Position numbers and translations under genes: made by a program
The notes under the pieces: model-generated
Database searches by the model: none
Seen by the model: only the letters and a program-made list of their open reading frames with translations
What the model was told of the DNA's origin: nothing
Shown here: piece by piece, positions 47,786 to 58,953 of the stretch
Layout: the number at the start of each line of letters is the position of its first letter
How positions within the stretch are numbered: the first letter of the stretch is position 1
NCBI GenBank assembly: GCA_023614405.1
Contig: CM042686.1
Span: forward strand, 469,496,740-469,560,739
Origin: Avena insularis
Taxonomy: Eukaryota; Streptophyta; Magnoliopsida; Poales; Poaceae
DNA length: 64,000 nucleotides
Direction: 5' to 3'

Positions 47786-49052
47786 TGATGGCTGTGAAAC
47801 TAGCCATCTTTCTCTGCATTTAAATCTCTTTTTTATTCAAACAATTGATCGACAATGTCTCTCTCCTTGCTACTAATGATTAATTATTGCAAAGATGTGC
47901 AGTCTTTTGTCTTGACTTGTGTTGTGCAGGAAATCACACTTTTAAGGAAAAATCAAGAGCGTTTACTGAAGATTATGATGTTACCTACTCAGCCAAGCCA
48001 ACTGGGGTCAAAAAGGAACCTCCAGAAGGTTTAACAACCTGTGTTATTGGTGAGGCCCACCCATACCGTCCGCCCATACCATGTGGCAGAGGCCATGTTA
48101 GGTTATACGCAACAACTTTCATGAAGACACCTATTTCTTTCGAGACTCCAGGCGCCGCACAGAGAGCCACCATTCTGAGATTGCATCACAACACCACCAA
48201 AGGATATCCAGAACCATAGTTCATCCCCTCGATCCTCCATCAACTCCATATCTATAGCCTTTATCTTGTACTTGAGATCTCCTTGTGAATTGTTGACCAT
48301 TGTAAAATATTTGATTTCAATCTAATATTTTGCACAATGTTTTCTATCCTTGATCTTATTGCTATGAGTGAGTAGTCCTCATGAGCTATAGTTTGCGCTG
48401 AAATCTCATAGCTATCATATACTTCTAATTCATGGGAGTATTATGTGGTGATTGAGGTATCTTGTCTCAATCCATGAACTTGTAGGTACCCAAGATCCCA
48501 AGGATTGATAAAGACTTGAGGTGAGACATGTGATGAACGGCGATTTCACGCGAAACCCAATGAAAACAAGGGGGCATGGTTTTTGTTTACGGATCCATTT
48601 GGGAGTAACAACTACATCGCTTCTTAAGGCTTTGATATGTATTTTACTTAATAATAGTTATAGCCCGGTGCTACATGGTGTAACGGTTGGAACAAAAGAC
48701 TATTGCTATGCATGTGGCTCATAGGGGCTTTAGTATATTTGGATGTGCTGCCCACAACCTTTATCTTTGTTAAATCATTTCACATGAATGTGCATATTAT
48801 TATCTTTATACCATTTGATGTGCATCTGCAGGTGAATCTTCAACCCTGGCCTATTTCCATCCATTGCAATAACCAACGATTCAAAGCAGACTCGAAAGGT
48901 CTAGTAAACATAAGGTAAAACGAACAAACAAGTCTTGTAGACGTGCCTCATTTAATTTCCATTAAGCAGTGTTTCCCATGGTTTGATTAAACCTAGGTCT
49001 TCTAGGGAAAAAACTACTATACTGCATCCGTAAAACCATATCGAAGGTATTA
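47786..49052 (+). repeat. 5' LTR of element G
   Basis: 1267 bp. It contains TACCGTCCGCCCATACCA at 48064-48081, a word that also occurs in the internal spacer. Boundaries rest on the GGTAT duplication and on alignment with 54467-55753. Confidence 0.88.
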
Positions 49053-49062
49053 ACCATTTTTA

Positions 49063-49079
49063 TAGCACCGTAGTTGGGA
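49063..49079 (+). other. Degenerate primer binding site of element G
   Basis: TAGCACCGTAGTTGGGA is a mutated tRNA-Asp-type PBS, 10 nt from the LTR end, the same gap as in A-F. Confidence 0.6.
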
Positions 49080-49327
49080 AGGCAATTCACTATCCTCGTG
49101 AGGTCACTACAGACCTTTTTTAGTTTTATTTTTGTTTTTAGTTTATTTCTTGTTATTAGTTTATGTTTTGTTATCTATTGAAAACCCCAAAAATTAGTTG
49201 CTTACTTTTTTTATCTTATTCCAAAGCACCAAAAAGAAAAGATCCATTGGCTCAATAGAAACTTGGGGAGTATGCTACTCCTAAGGATGATTTTATTCGT
49301 GCACCTATTACTTAGCCCGCTGTTGAT

Positions 49328-50638
49328 GTGGAAACTTATGAAATTAATCCTAACTTGTTGAGTTTGGTTCAACAAAATCAATTAGGAGGCTCATCTGCTG
49401 AGGACTCAGGTTTGAACCTAAACACATTTACTGAAATTTGCGACATGATGCGCATTAAAGATGTTGACCCCATTGCGGTTAAATTATGCTTATTCCCTTT
49501 CTCTTTAAGAGGAATGAATAAGGAATGGTTGCTAGCTTTGCCTAAAGGCACTATTATATCTTGGGAGGAATGCAATAATCTTTTTACGACCAAAATTTTC
49601 CCTGCAGCTAAGACTATGCAACTAAGATCCAACATAACAAGCTTTAGACAAGAAAATCATGAGCCACTAGCGCTTGCTTGGGAAAGAATGAAAGAATCCA
49701 TAATGAACTGTCCTAGTCATGGGATGGACGAATGGCTTATATTACATTTATTTTATAATGCTCTTAACCCAATGTCTAAGTCTATGCTAGATACCACAGT
49801 AGCAGGAACCTTCATGGGGAAGCAAGTGAATATTGCAAAACAACTACTTGATTATATGCAAAATAACCATGCCCTATGGAATGTAGGGAGAACCTCCTTG
49901 AAAAGGGTAAATTCAATCACCGAGGAGCGTAATGAAGAGCTTACTGCAAAGGAAAGAACCATGACCGTGGAGGCACAATTGGGCAAGATAGCCGAGAGTC
50001 AAACTCTCATACTTGCAAGTTACACTGCAAAGCCCGAGAAAACCCGGTGGAAGACCTCAATATGATGAGGGCCGAAGAAGAAGATGAGAGAGGCCTGAAG
50101 AGCTAGATTATATCAATGCGCCATCACCAGATTATACCGTGGAAGATCTTTTAAAGATCATCACAGTGAAGAATCCTAGTATTGAAAAATGTAACCATGC
50201 CACATACCAACAATTTATTAAAGAAGTAGCATCTAAAGTTCGTGAGCTAGATATGGATTATAAGAAGCTAACTGATAAACTTGCAGCTAAGCTAGATGAT
50301 ATTTTTTAGCTCACTATCAAAATTAAAATAGGAGTTAATGAGATAGCTACACTTTGTGATCATGGTGCAAGCATTTCAATAATTTCTCAAAGTTTATTTA
50401 ATAAACTAAATCTTGGGCCATTTTCAACAACTAAAATTAGACTCCATCTTGCGGATTCAACTTATAAACAAGTTGTTGGTAACAAATAAAATATAGTTGT
50501 TGAAATTAAAGGATGTCCTTCTCTTATTGATCTTGTTATAGTAGACATGCTTGAACATCCCATAGCACCTATAATTCTAGGTAGGACATTCCTAAGAACT
50601 ACTAAATCTTTGATTAATCTACATGAAGGGAATGTGTG
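49328..50638 (+). pseudogene. Athila-type gag-protease of element G
   Basis: The gag domain is open from 49328 to 50065 (245 codons). Motifs are FPFSLRGMNKEWLLALPKGT and AWERMKESIMNCPSHGMDEW, homologous to the gag of element C. Stops just upstream (an in-frame TAG before 49320) suggest the true start was further 5', near 49210. After 50065 the chain continues in other frames (DYINAPSPDYTVEDLLK) to the protease, where LCDHGASISIISQSLFNKL carries the D-x-G-A-S active-site motif intact and LGRTFL follows. A stop at about 50486 and another near 50638 break it. No zinc knuckle seen. Capsid plus protease in origin. Confidence 0.82.
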
Positions 50639-51080
50639 AATAATACTACCATCTAGAGATCCTTTTATAGTCAACTTCCCTAGGAAAAAAGGCCAAACCT
50701 AATGATGGTGGTGTAATCACTTTAAAAGCTAACTACTTTGGAGTGGGTGTTCCACTTCCAAAACTCAAATGATCACCATCTGGGTCAAGATAATTAACCT
50801 TAACTAGTAGCGCTTCATGGGAGGCAACCCATATGAAATAAAGTTTTTACTTGTGTTAGTTTTGTTTGTTTTTGTTTTGTTTGTTTTTAATAAAGAGTGT
50901 TCAAGAAGGCCCTTTCAATAGAGGAGAATAAATTAAGGTAATACTCACTCTTGTTATCCACTAAGACATGGACATAAGGTACTACAATTTTCATGAAGTA
51001 TAGTCGTTGTCCTTATATTTTTAAAATATATGTGCAAAGGTGTATGAAGTTTCTCACTAGAATTTTTCAACTTTTGAATC

Positions 51081-51360
51081 TTAATGTGTGGTTAACGACC
51101 AGTCATAGGACCTGAGCCGGCCATGACCTGCAGTACGACTGGGAGCGACCGTACCGTCCGCCCGTACCATACTCCGGATCAAAACAACAACAATGAAGCA
51201 AAGGTACTGCATGATTAACGATTTGCAGTACATGTGCAGGCACTCGTACCGTGCGCCCATACTGAGTGTACATCCTGAAGGAACCGTCGACACCAAGGTA
51301 ACGACACTCAGTATGGGCGGGCTCCGGTCGTAGGGCCCACCCGTACCACCCGTTCGACCA
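51081..51360 (+). repeat. GC-richer spacer with a 16-bp inverted repeat (element G)
   Basis: CGCCCATACTGAGTGT (51254-51269) and its exact complement ACACTCAGTATGGGCG (51304-51319) flank a 34-bp loop. TACCGTCCGCCC-like words occur at 51152, 51247 and in both G LTRs (48064, 54748). Function unknown; it precedes the second ORF. Confidence 0.75.
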
Positions 51361-51720
51361 CGATTTAGCACCAGGAAGGAGGTAAAACCTAAAACTAAAA
51401 TTACTCTTTCTCTTTCTTCTTCCTCCAAACTCCAAACCACCTCCATTGGATATTCAATTCTGCTTGTTCTTTCTTTAATTCCTTGCACCCACTCAATCTA
51501 AGGTATGTTTCTGCTCTGATCCCTAACTTATTTGCATCAAAACCTTGCTAAATCTTTCACCTTTATCAATCTACACTTAAGTCTTGTTCTTGAGCTAATC
51601 TTGATTATGAGCATCCTTATTTTTGTTTTTAGAGGATTTTCTATTGTATAAAGTGTATATGATTACTTTTTCTATGTTTCTATTGGACCAAAAATTTAAT
51701 TAGCTGTAATTTTATTTTTA

Positions 51721-52953
51721 GATGAATACAAGGAGCCATACACGTGCGATGGCTACGGAATAATCCACACCACCCGTTGCTGAGCTAACCCCCGAGTCAC
51801 TTAGCATCATGTTTACTAAGGAGTACCAGCTCGCTCATTTCAACCGTCTCAAGGGCGAGAAATCAAGCCCACCAAATGGGCATGTCCCTATATTCTTAAC
51901 CAACCGGTCCTTAGCCATGATTTCAATTTAGTTTGCAACAATGTTGGTTTGCTTCATGTTGTTTTTAGGACACCGCCATGTATCACCGCTTGACATTTGA
52001 GTTCCTCAGCACCTTGACGCATACAGTGAGTCTGTACTACTGCTCTCAGGTAGATAGCCTGGTAGTTGATCATAGCACCTTACGCCTAATGAACCGTGAG
52101 TACACCTTAACACTCGATCAATGGGCTCATCATTTTGGGTTTGTTAACAACACCACCGACATATGCTTCACTAGTTTTGTTCTTTATCCTACACCCTTGG
52201 AGTACTTTAACTCTATGAGAATCCGTGGAAACACGCCCAAGAGAAATCAGATTGACTATCATGATGCTCGTTATTTGTTCTATGTTATTGCTATCACCTT
52301 GCAGGCATGTGGTGAGTATACTAGAGTCAATGAAGAATAAATGATGATCCGTGCAAGATCTACTATTCTGAACTGTAACTTGACGCCAAACTTGGGCGCC
52401 CATATAGTGTTTTATCTCAATCATCAAGATCTTCAATCCCGTGGTTTCATATGCGGAGGAGGAATTGTCACCATTCTCGCTCGAGCACTCCTCAGCAACC
52501 TAGGTAATATCCAACCTTTGGCAGGTGCTCGTCGTCTCGGTTTTTTCTACTCTCAAAGCTTGTGGTATGATTTATTAAACAAATGGTAGATACTTCTTTG
52601 ATATACCTAGATCTGATCACTTGATCTCAGATCCTTTCCCTAATGGTTTGTTATCTATCAAGGATGGACATTTGCATTTTGATGTGCAGGTTGAAGCAAT
52701 TCTACGCCAACAAGAAGTACCCGTGGATGAAGAAGGAAAAGATGAATAAGTAGAACAAGAAGGCCCCGTACAAGAGCAGCAGCCACCAAACTACTACTAC
52801 ACCTATGATGATATTTACTCACTCGAAGGAAGCATCCATAACATGACAAACCTCTCCATCAACCTTCGAGACACCACCACAAACCTCTCAACCTAGTTCA
52901 CCAATTGGAGCAACCAATGGAACTTGGGAGAATATCCACCACCACCACAATGA
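51721..52953 (+). pseudogene. ATHILA ORF-1-like protein of element G, broken
   Basis: Reading starts MNTRSHTRAMATE at 51721, directly after a T-rich run ending in AG, and goes through a stop to FTKEYQLAHFNRLKGEKSS. A shift leads to the open frame at 51978 (MYHRLTFEFLSTLTHT, then LMNREYTLTLDQWAHHFGF), a pattern I associate with the ATHILA ORF-1 / putative plant transposon protein family (PF03078-like). It continues past a stop at 52338 as 52341-52589 (LGAHIVFYLNHQDLQSRGFI). The C-terminal part (PPNYYYTYDDIYSLEGSIHN near 52785-52845) ends at 52953. This family lies downstream of the polyprotein in Athila elements, in the place of env; its role is not established. Confidence 0.65.
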
Positions 52954-54450
52954 GCAACAAAAGGGCTTGTAAAAGCCTGATTTTGGGGATGTGTTCCCTA
53001 AAAATTTATATTTGTGTAATAATGAGGTTGTACTATAGCTCCGTGTGAGGTTTGAAACACTCATTTTGGGCTTGTTCCAACACTTTGCTTATTCTTTTGC
53101 TTTTGCTTTCCGTTTTCATTTCCCTTTTTTATGTTTGTTTGTTTTATTTTTTTAGTATCTTGTTTGGTCGCAAGCCTTTTTATATTCTTTAATCCCCATC
53201 CTCAAAAATACATAAAGAATTTTCCTTTTTTCCCATTTTTGTGAAAGTGGATTTGCCTATTGCCTCTTTTCTTCAATATTATTATGAGAGTGATTTTATT
53301 TGAGTTTTGAAGGAACACATCCTCATAAGGAAGAGGATTATGAAGTCACTCATGCGAGGTATGTCCTATGTCTCCCACTTTATAAGTTTGAAATGTTTAT
53401 TCTAGTTAGTTGATTTGTTAAGATGATATGCTAGTGGGAGTAATTCAAAATAGTTAGAGTAAAGCTTTTTATTTGTATGAGTAATTAGTTATGGAAGCTT
53501 TTACTCTAGTTCTTGTAGTTAATCGAGTATTTACTTGGAAATAATCTTGATAAACAAGTACAACAAGAAAAGGTCTCCAATTTTTGACTTGTATGTTGAG
53601 TGATTGTCTTAAGAGCTAACCTTTGAAGATACTTAACCCCATAGATATATTGATAGACTTGATGGCACTCTTGAAAGGAGTTGTTTGATTAAATTGAAGT
53701 CTAGTGGTAATTGCGATTCATGCCAAAGCTAACACGTTGTGGATCAAAATCTGATATTGTGAAAGTTTATCTATAACTTTTGGATGCACACCTTTGGATG
53801 CCAACAACTTCGCTGGCCTATGAACAATCAATAGAACAACCCCTGATTTTAGCTATGAGTTGAGGAAATGGGTAGCACCTGTTATCATAATAGGCAAAAG
53901 TATTGGTACTCTTGAAGGCTGTGCAAACCGTTGCTTAAAAAGTTCACTCAATGATCCTTATTGGAAACTATCTTTCAAAAATAAAGATTCACACAAAACA
54001 ATCTTTGGCATGGTCTCGTTACTACTTTATGAATTTTCTTGAAAGATAATGAATGGAAAAGTAGTGTTTGATAGACTTGATCTATTGATGTAGGTGTCAA
54101 TAAGACACTTCACTATTATGCTACCTAGGACATGATCTCTCATACTTATTTGTACTATTATAAAATATTCTAGTGTTCCTTGGCAAGCTGAGAGTTAACT
54201 AGAGGAATTGGAATGATTGTTACACTTCTAGTTGTTTATACTTATATCAAACTCTATTTTGATTGTTTTGATTTAACAAATCTTGTATAGTACTCTTGGC
54301 ACTTCTATAACTTTGATGTGCCTTCAAATGGAAGAAGTGCTGGATGAATACGACTACCAACCGTAAGTGAATTCATATTCTCGTTATTTCCGTTTAAACA
54401 CTAAGTTATTTATGGTTTTGTTTGTTTCTTTCTTGAGGATAATCAAGGTT
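52954..54450 (+). other. 3' untranslated region of element G
   Basis: AT-rich, no supported coding region. A TTTTGGGGATGTG word near 52981 resembles the PPT motif of the A-F family. Confidence 0.6.
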
Positions 54451-54466
54451 TGAGCTTTGGGTAAGT
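54451..54466 (+). other. Polypurine tract of element G
   Basis: TGAGCTTTGGGTAAGT precedes the 3' LTR. It is a weaker purine run than in A-F, consistent with age. Confidence 0.65.
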
Positions 54467-55753
54467 TGATGGCTATGAAAATAGCCATCTTTCTCCGTTT
54501 TTAAATCACATTTTTAGTCATACAATTGACCGAGAATCTCTCTAGCCTTGCTACTAATGATTAATATTGCAAAGATGTGCAATCCTTTTTCTTGAATTGT
54601 GTTGTGCAGGAAATCACACTTTTAAGGCAAAAATCAGGGGCATTTACTGAAGATTGTGACGTTTCCTACTCAACCAAGCTAACTAGGGTCAAAAAGGCAC
54701 CTCCATAAGGTTTAACGACCTATGGTACAAGCAAGCAGGCCTGCCTGTACTGTCCACCCGTACCATGTGGCAGTGGCTCTGTTAGGTTAAACGCAAAAAC
54801 TTTCGTGAAGACACCTATTTATTTCGAGACTCCAAGTGCCGCACAGAGAGCCACCATTATGAGATTGCATCACAACACCACCAAAGGATATCCACCACCA
54901 TAGTTTATCCTCTCCATCCTCCATCCACTCCATAGCCATAGCCATTATCTTATACTTGAGATTTCCTTGTGAATTGGCAACCATTGTAAGAATATTTGAT
55001 TTCAATCTAGTATTTAGCACAATGTTTTCTATCCTTGATCTTATTGTTATGAGTGAGTAGTCCTAACGGGCTGTGGGTTGCGGTGAAACCTCGTAACGAT
55101 TATGTGGATCTAATTCATGGGAGTATTGTGTGATGATTGAATAGATATTTGTATCTTTGTCTCTTGTCTCCATCCATGGACTTGTAGGTACCCAAGATCC
55201 CAAGGATTGATGAAGACTTGAGGTGAGATGAGTGGTGAACGGTGATTTCATGTGAAACCTAGTTACAACAAGGGGAGTACGGTGTTCATTTAGATATCCA
55301 TTTAGGAGTAACAACAACATCACTTTTTAAGGCTTTGATCTGTATTTTACTTAATAATCCTTATAGCCTGGTGCTTCGTGGTGTAACGGTTGGATAAGAC
55401 TATTGTTATGCCTATGGCTCGCAGGGGCTTTAGTATATGTGCATGTCCTTCCCACAAACTTTTTCTTTGTTTAATCGTTTCACATGAATGTGTGTAGTAT
55501 TATCTTTGTTCCATTTGATGTGCAACTGCAGGTGGAATCTTCAACCCTGGCCTATTTTCATCCATTGCAACAAACAATGATTCAAAGTAAACTAGAAAGT
55601 TCTGGTAAACATAAGGTAAAATGAACAAACAAGTCTTGTAGACGCGCCTCATTTAATTTCTATTTAGCAGTATTTCCCAAGGTTCGGTTAAACCTAGGTC
55701 TACTAGGGAAAGAGCTACTATACTACATCCGTAAAACTGGATCGAAGGTATCT
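54467..55753 (+). repeat. 3' LTR of element G
   Basis: 1287 bp, starting TGATGGCTATG and aligned over its length to 47786-49052 with numerous substitutions and small indels. Confidence 0.88.
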
Positions 55754-56516
55754 GGTATCTTTGTTGTTTATGCGGAAAACTCGCATGCCTATAAATACTA
55801 CAACAAAACCAATGGATGTGTTGAAGTATCTTGTGACATGGAGTTTTTGGAGAATAATGGCTCCCAAGAGGAGCAAGTTGTTTCACGTGATGTAGGTGAT
55901 GGAGATTCTTCTCAAGTCATCAAGTTGGTAGGAATTGGGAATATCTTGCCCACTAAATCTCACATTCATGATCAAGAAGATGATGGGGTATAATAGAGCC
56001 CAACCCAAGAAGTGCCTAGATCTACTCAATTTGAACCATCAAGCACACCACAAGGCGAACAACTCTATCAAGAAGTCTCACAAACCGAAGAACAAGAAAC
56101 AAGCCCTCAACCCGTTGAGCAAGACTAAGAAGAAGAACAAGTTCCTCCATCTCAAGGTCAATCTCAAGATGTTGTCAATGATCAAGGACCGTCAAAATAT
56201 GAACTTATTGATCATGAAGGCACAATCCTAAAGATCAAGGCCGCCTCCATTGCAAGTGGGATTCAACTCAACTATATTCTTGGAAGCATATTAAGAGTTA
56301 TCGAGAATCGCAACAAGAAGAAGCATATCACAACCTTTTGTGGACATCATGCCTTTGTGTCTAAATTTGAGCCACTCGAGGTTCATGAAGCTTTGGAGGA
56401 TCTAGATTGGGTTGTTGCCATGCAAGAAGAAATTGAGTGCTTCACCCACAATGAAGTTTGGTATCTTGTGGAGAGGCCTAGAGATCATCACATCAATGTC
56501 ATTGGGACCAAGTGGG
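55754..56516 (+). pseudogene. Copia pol linker and reverse-transcriptase N-terminus of element E
   Basis: After element G the frame resumes (VVYAENSHAYKYYNKTNGCV), then runs through an acidic/Gln-rich linker with stops and shifts near 55990-56130. It enters the Copia reverse-transcriptase region (RVT_2-like) at LEVHEALEDLDWVVAMQEEI and ends at VIGTKWV (56516), where element D is inserted within the trinucleotides for Trp-Val. Linker composition and motif order are those of Maximus/SIRE pol. Inactive. Confidence 0.87.
56512..56516. repeat. Target-site duplication GTGGG of element D (left copy)
   Basis: GTGGG at 56512-56516 and 63148-63152. Removing one copy rejoins TKWV with LKNKQDEN, the expected Copia sequence. 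Confidence 0.96.
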
Positions 56517-57944
56517 TGATACATTGCAAATGTATCTATAATTTTTTGATGTTCCATGCTTGGTTTTATCTACTTTCTTATGTTTTGTCCACACTTTGGA
56601 GTACTTTTCATATGATTTCTTGGACTAACCTATTAACAAGAGCCACAGTGCCAGTTGCCTATTTTCTGCTGTTTTTGATTCCAGGAAGTCAGAAAATGAA
56701 TATTATTGGAATTGGACGGGACAAAAGCCAAAGTTACTATTTTCCCGGAAGACTCACGAGCCGGAGGAGGAGAGAGGAGGGGCCACAGGGTGGCCACACC
56801 CCCCTTGGCGTGGGCCAGCCCAGGCCGCGCTAGGGCATGGTGTGGGCCCCCTGGCTGGCCATCGACCTTGCCTCTTTCGCCTATAAGAGCCTCCCGATGC
56901 ATAAACCCTAAAGGATCAAGCCTCCAGCCACGAAAAGTTCCACAGCACCGCCGCCACTGAAGGGGAGATTCGGGGGATAGAAAGTCTCTGTTTCGGCACC
57001 CTGCCGGGACGGGGAAGTGCCCCCGGAGCCATCTCCATCGATCTCCACCACCATCTCCATCACCATTGCTGATTCCCATGATGAGGAGGGAGTAGATCTC
57101 TCTCGAGGCTAAGGGTTCTACCGGTATCTATGTGTTCATCTCTCTCTCTATGCATGAACTTATTGAGATCATGAGCTGGTAATCTATAGATCCACCTTGC
57201 TACTCAAGTGCTTTAACAGATCTCTGCTCTCCCCATGTGTGTGAACTTGACAGTGTGCACACCATGGTGGCACTTAGGCTAGAGATTACAAATACTTGTT
57301 ATGAGTTATATTTGGAGTTGGATGTCTTTATGAAATTGTGGTGTTTGTTGGACCTATCTAGAGCTCAAGTTGACAGTGTGGGGTTATCTAGATGGGAAAG
57401 GCTTACTTTGAGGTGTGCTGTTATAGCCCTACCATGGATTAGAGTGTCCAACCGGAGAGTAGTTCAGCGTAGTATCATAAAGAATAATATATTTATATGA
57501 GAGTGTTCACTAGTGAAAGTATGATCCCTAGGCCTTGTTTCTAAGCACTGAAACACCGTTAGCTATTAGATCTGTTACATGTTTGCTTGCTTCCATCTTT
57601 ATTTCATTTTTACTTTAGTCTTTTCCCACGTCAACCACACGCCATCAAGCTATTTTATATCACCGTTACCACTTATAATTATCCATACCACTTGTATTTC
57701 ACTATCTCTTCGCCGAACTAGTGCACCTATACACCTGACAAGTGTATTGGGTGTGTTGGGGACACAAGAGACTTCTTGTATCTTGATTGCAGGGTTGCTT
57801 GAGAGGGGATACCTTTGACCACTTCCTCCCTGAGTTCGATAAACCTTGGGTGATCCACTTAAGGCAAAACTTGCTGCTGTTCTACAAACCTCTGCACTTG
57901 GAGACCCAACAACTGTCTACAAGAATAGAAGTGCGTAGACATCA
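56517..57944 (+). repeat. 5' LTR of element D
   Basis: It begins TGATACATTGCAAATGTATC and ends GTAGACATCA. TATA-like CTATAAG is at 56881-56887, about 50 bp downstream of the CCACACC/GGTGTGG arms. Confidence 0.96.
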
Positions 57945-57954
57945 AGCTATTTTC

Positions 57955-57971
57955 TGGCGCCGTTGTCGGGG
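57955..57971 (+). other. Proximal primer binding site, element D
   Basis: TGGCGCCGTTGTCGGGG has one mismatch to tRNA-Asp, the same C-to-T change that the proximal site of A carries. Ten nt from the LTR. Confidence 0.85.
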
Positions 57972-58041
57972 AGGTAAGGTAAAAGGTATTCACGCCGGTG
58001 GATTAAAGAAGAAGAACCTCCCACGGGAAACGCCTATTTTC

Positions 58042-58058
58042 TGGCGCCGTTGCCGGGG
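58042..58058 (+). other. Distal, perfect primer binding site, element D
   Basis: TGGCGCCGTTGCCGGGG is a perfect 17-base tRNA-Asp match, 87 bp downstream of the proximal copy. The repeat unit includes the GGTAAGGTAAAAGGTA leader after each site. Confidence 0.88.
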
Positions 58059-58165
58059 AGGTAAGGTAAAAGGTACTCACATCCTCCGGTGTGAGTGCTC
58101 GAAGTTATTTCCTTTAGATTCTGCAATTTTGTATTTTTGTTTCTTGTCTTCACTAGTTAGGCTTA

Positions 58166-58953
58166 ATGGAAAACAACAACAAAATTAGAGAGCTTTATAG
58201 TATTTATCTTGAGTTAGGACATGAAGTGTTTGAAGAGAAAATTAAAAAACCTATGGAACTTTATTTGCATGCTAATAGCAATGTTATTAGTATGAATTCT
58301 TTAAACACCATTATTGCTAATTCTATGAAAAAGTCTAAGCTTGGGGAAGCTAGTTTTGATGAGCATGATATTTTTAGTCCCCCAAGCATGGAGGAGCAAA
58401 TTTACTTTGATGATACCAAACATCCAATATATGATGATTACAATGATGAATATGATATTTTCAGTCCACCTACTATTGAGGAGAAAATTATTTATGATTA
58501 CAATATGCCTCCTATATTTGATGATTATGGTGATGAGAATAATAATGATAGCTATTTTGTTGAATTTGCTCCCACTACAATTAATAAGAATGACTATGCT
58601 TATGTGGAGAGTAATAATTATTATATGCATGTGGATCATGATAAGAATGTTTTATGTGATATTTATATTGTTAATTTTATTCATGATGCTACTGAAATTT
58701 ATTATCAGAGCGGGAAACATGGTTTTATGCATCTCAATAATATTAAGTTTCCCCTTTTATGTTGAAAGTCTTGAAGTTGCACCTGTTTTGCTTTACTATG
58801 CTTGTTGCTTTGTGCTTTCATGACTTGTTTCTTTACAAGATTCCTATGCATAGGAAGTGGATTAGACTTAAATGTGCTTTGAATTTGCTTCTTGATGCTC
58901 TCTTTTACTTCAAGTCATATTTCCTATGTGAGCATCTTCTCAAACTATCATGA
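58166..58953 (+). pseudogene. Acidic ORF in gag position of element D (frameshifted near the end)
   Basis: Open from ATG 58166 for 199 codons (MENNNKIRELYSIYLELGHE to FPLLC), then a stop at 58763. Relative to B one base is missing just before it, so the hydrophobic C-terminal part is in another frame (58759-58953, starting MLKVLKLHLFCFTMLVALCF, with ATG and TGA overlapping as ATGTTGA). The acidic segment shows YDDYNDEYDIFSPPTIEEK followed by MPPIFDDYGDENNND, an imperfect internal repeat. D lacks part of the ALEDSYS segment of A and B. No recognised domain. The same product is inferred as for B. Confidence 0.75.

Larger units (their letters stand above)
47786..55753 (+). mobile_element. Element G: Athila-type gypsy retrotransposon without pol, inserted in E
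   Basis: LTRs of 1267 bp (47786-49052) and 1287 bp (54467-55753) start TGATGGCT. Their ends (GGTATTA and GGTATCT) are each one change from a likely GGTATCA. A degenerate tRNA-Asp PBS lies at 49063-49079 and the PPT at 54451-54466. Interior order: gag (49328), protease (to about 50638), a GC-richer hairpin-bearing spacer (51081-51360) and an ATHILA ORF-1-like frame (51721-52953). Reverse transcriptase and integrase are absent. LTRs are visibly more diverged than those of D, so it is older. Confidence 0.9.

Noticed and set aside
57237..57500. Frames of about 88 codons in LTR U5 of A, B and D
   Set aside because: Same position in every LTR on LTR-coding strand, no domain, disrupted differently among copies; treated as LTR sequence.
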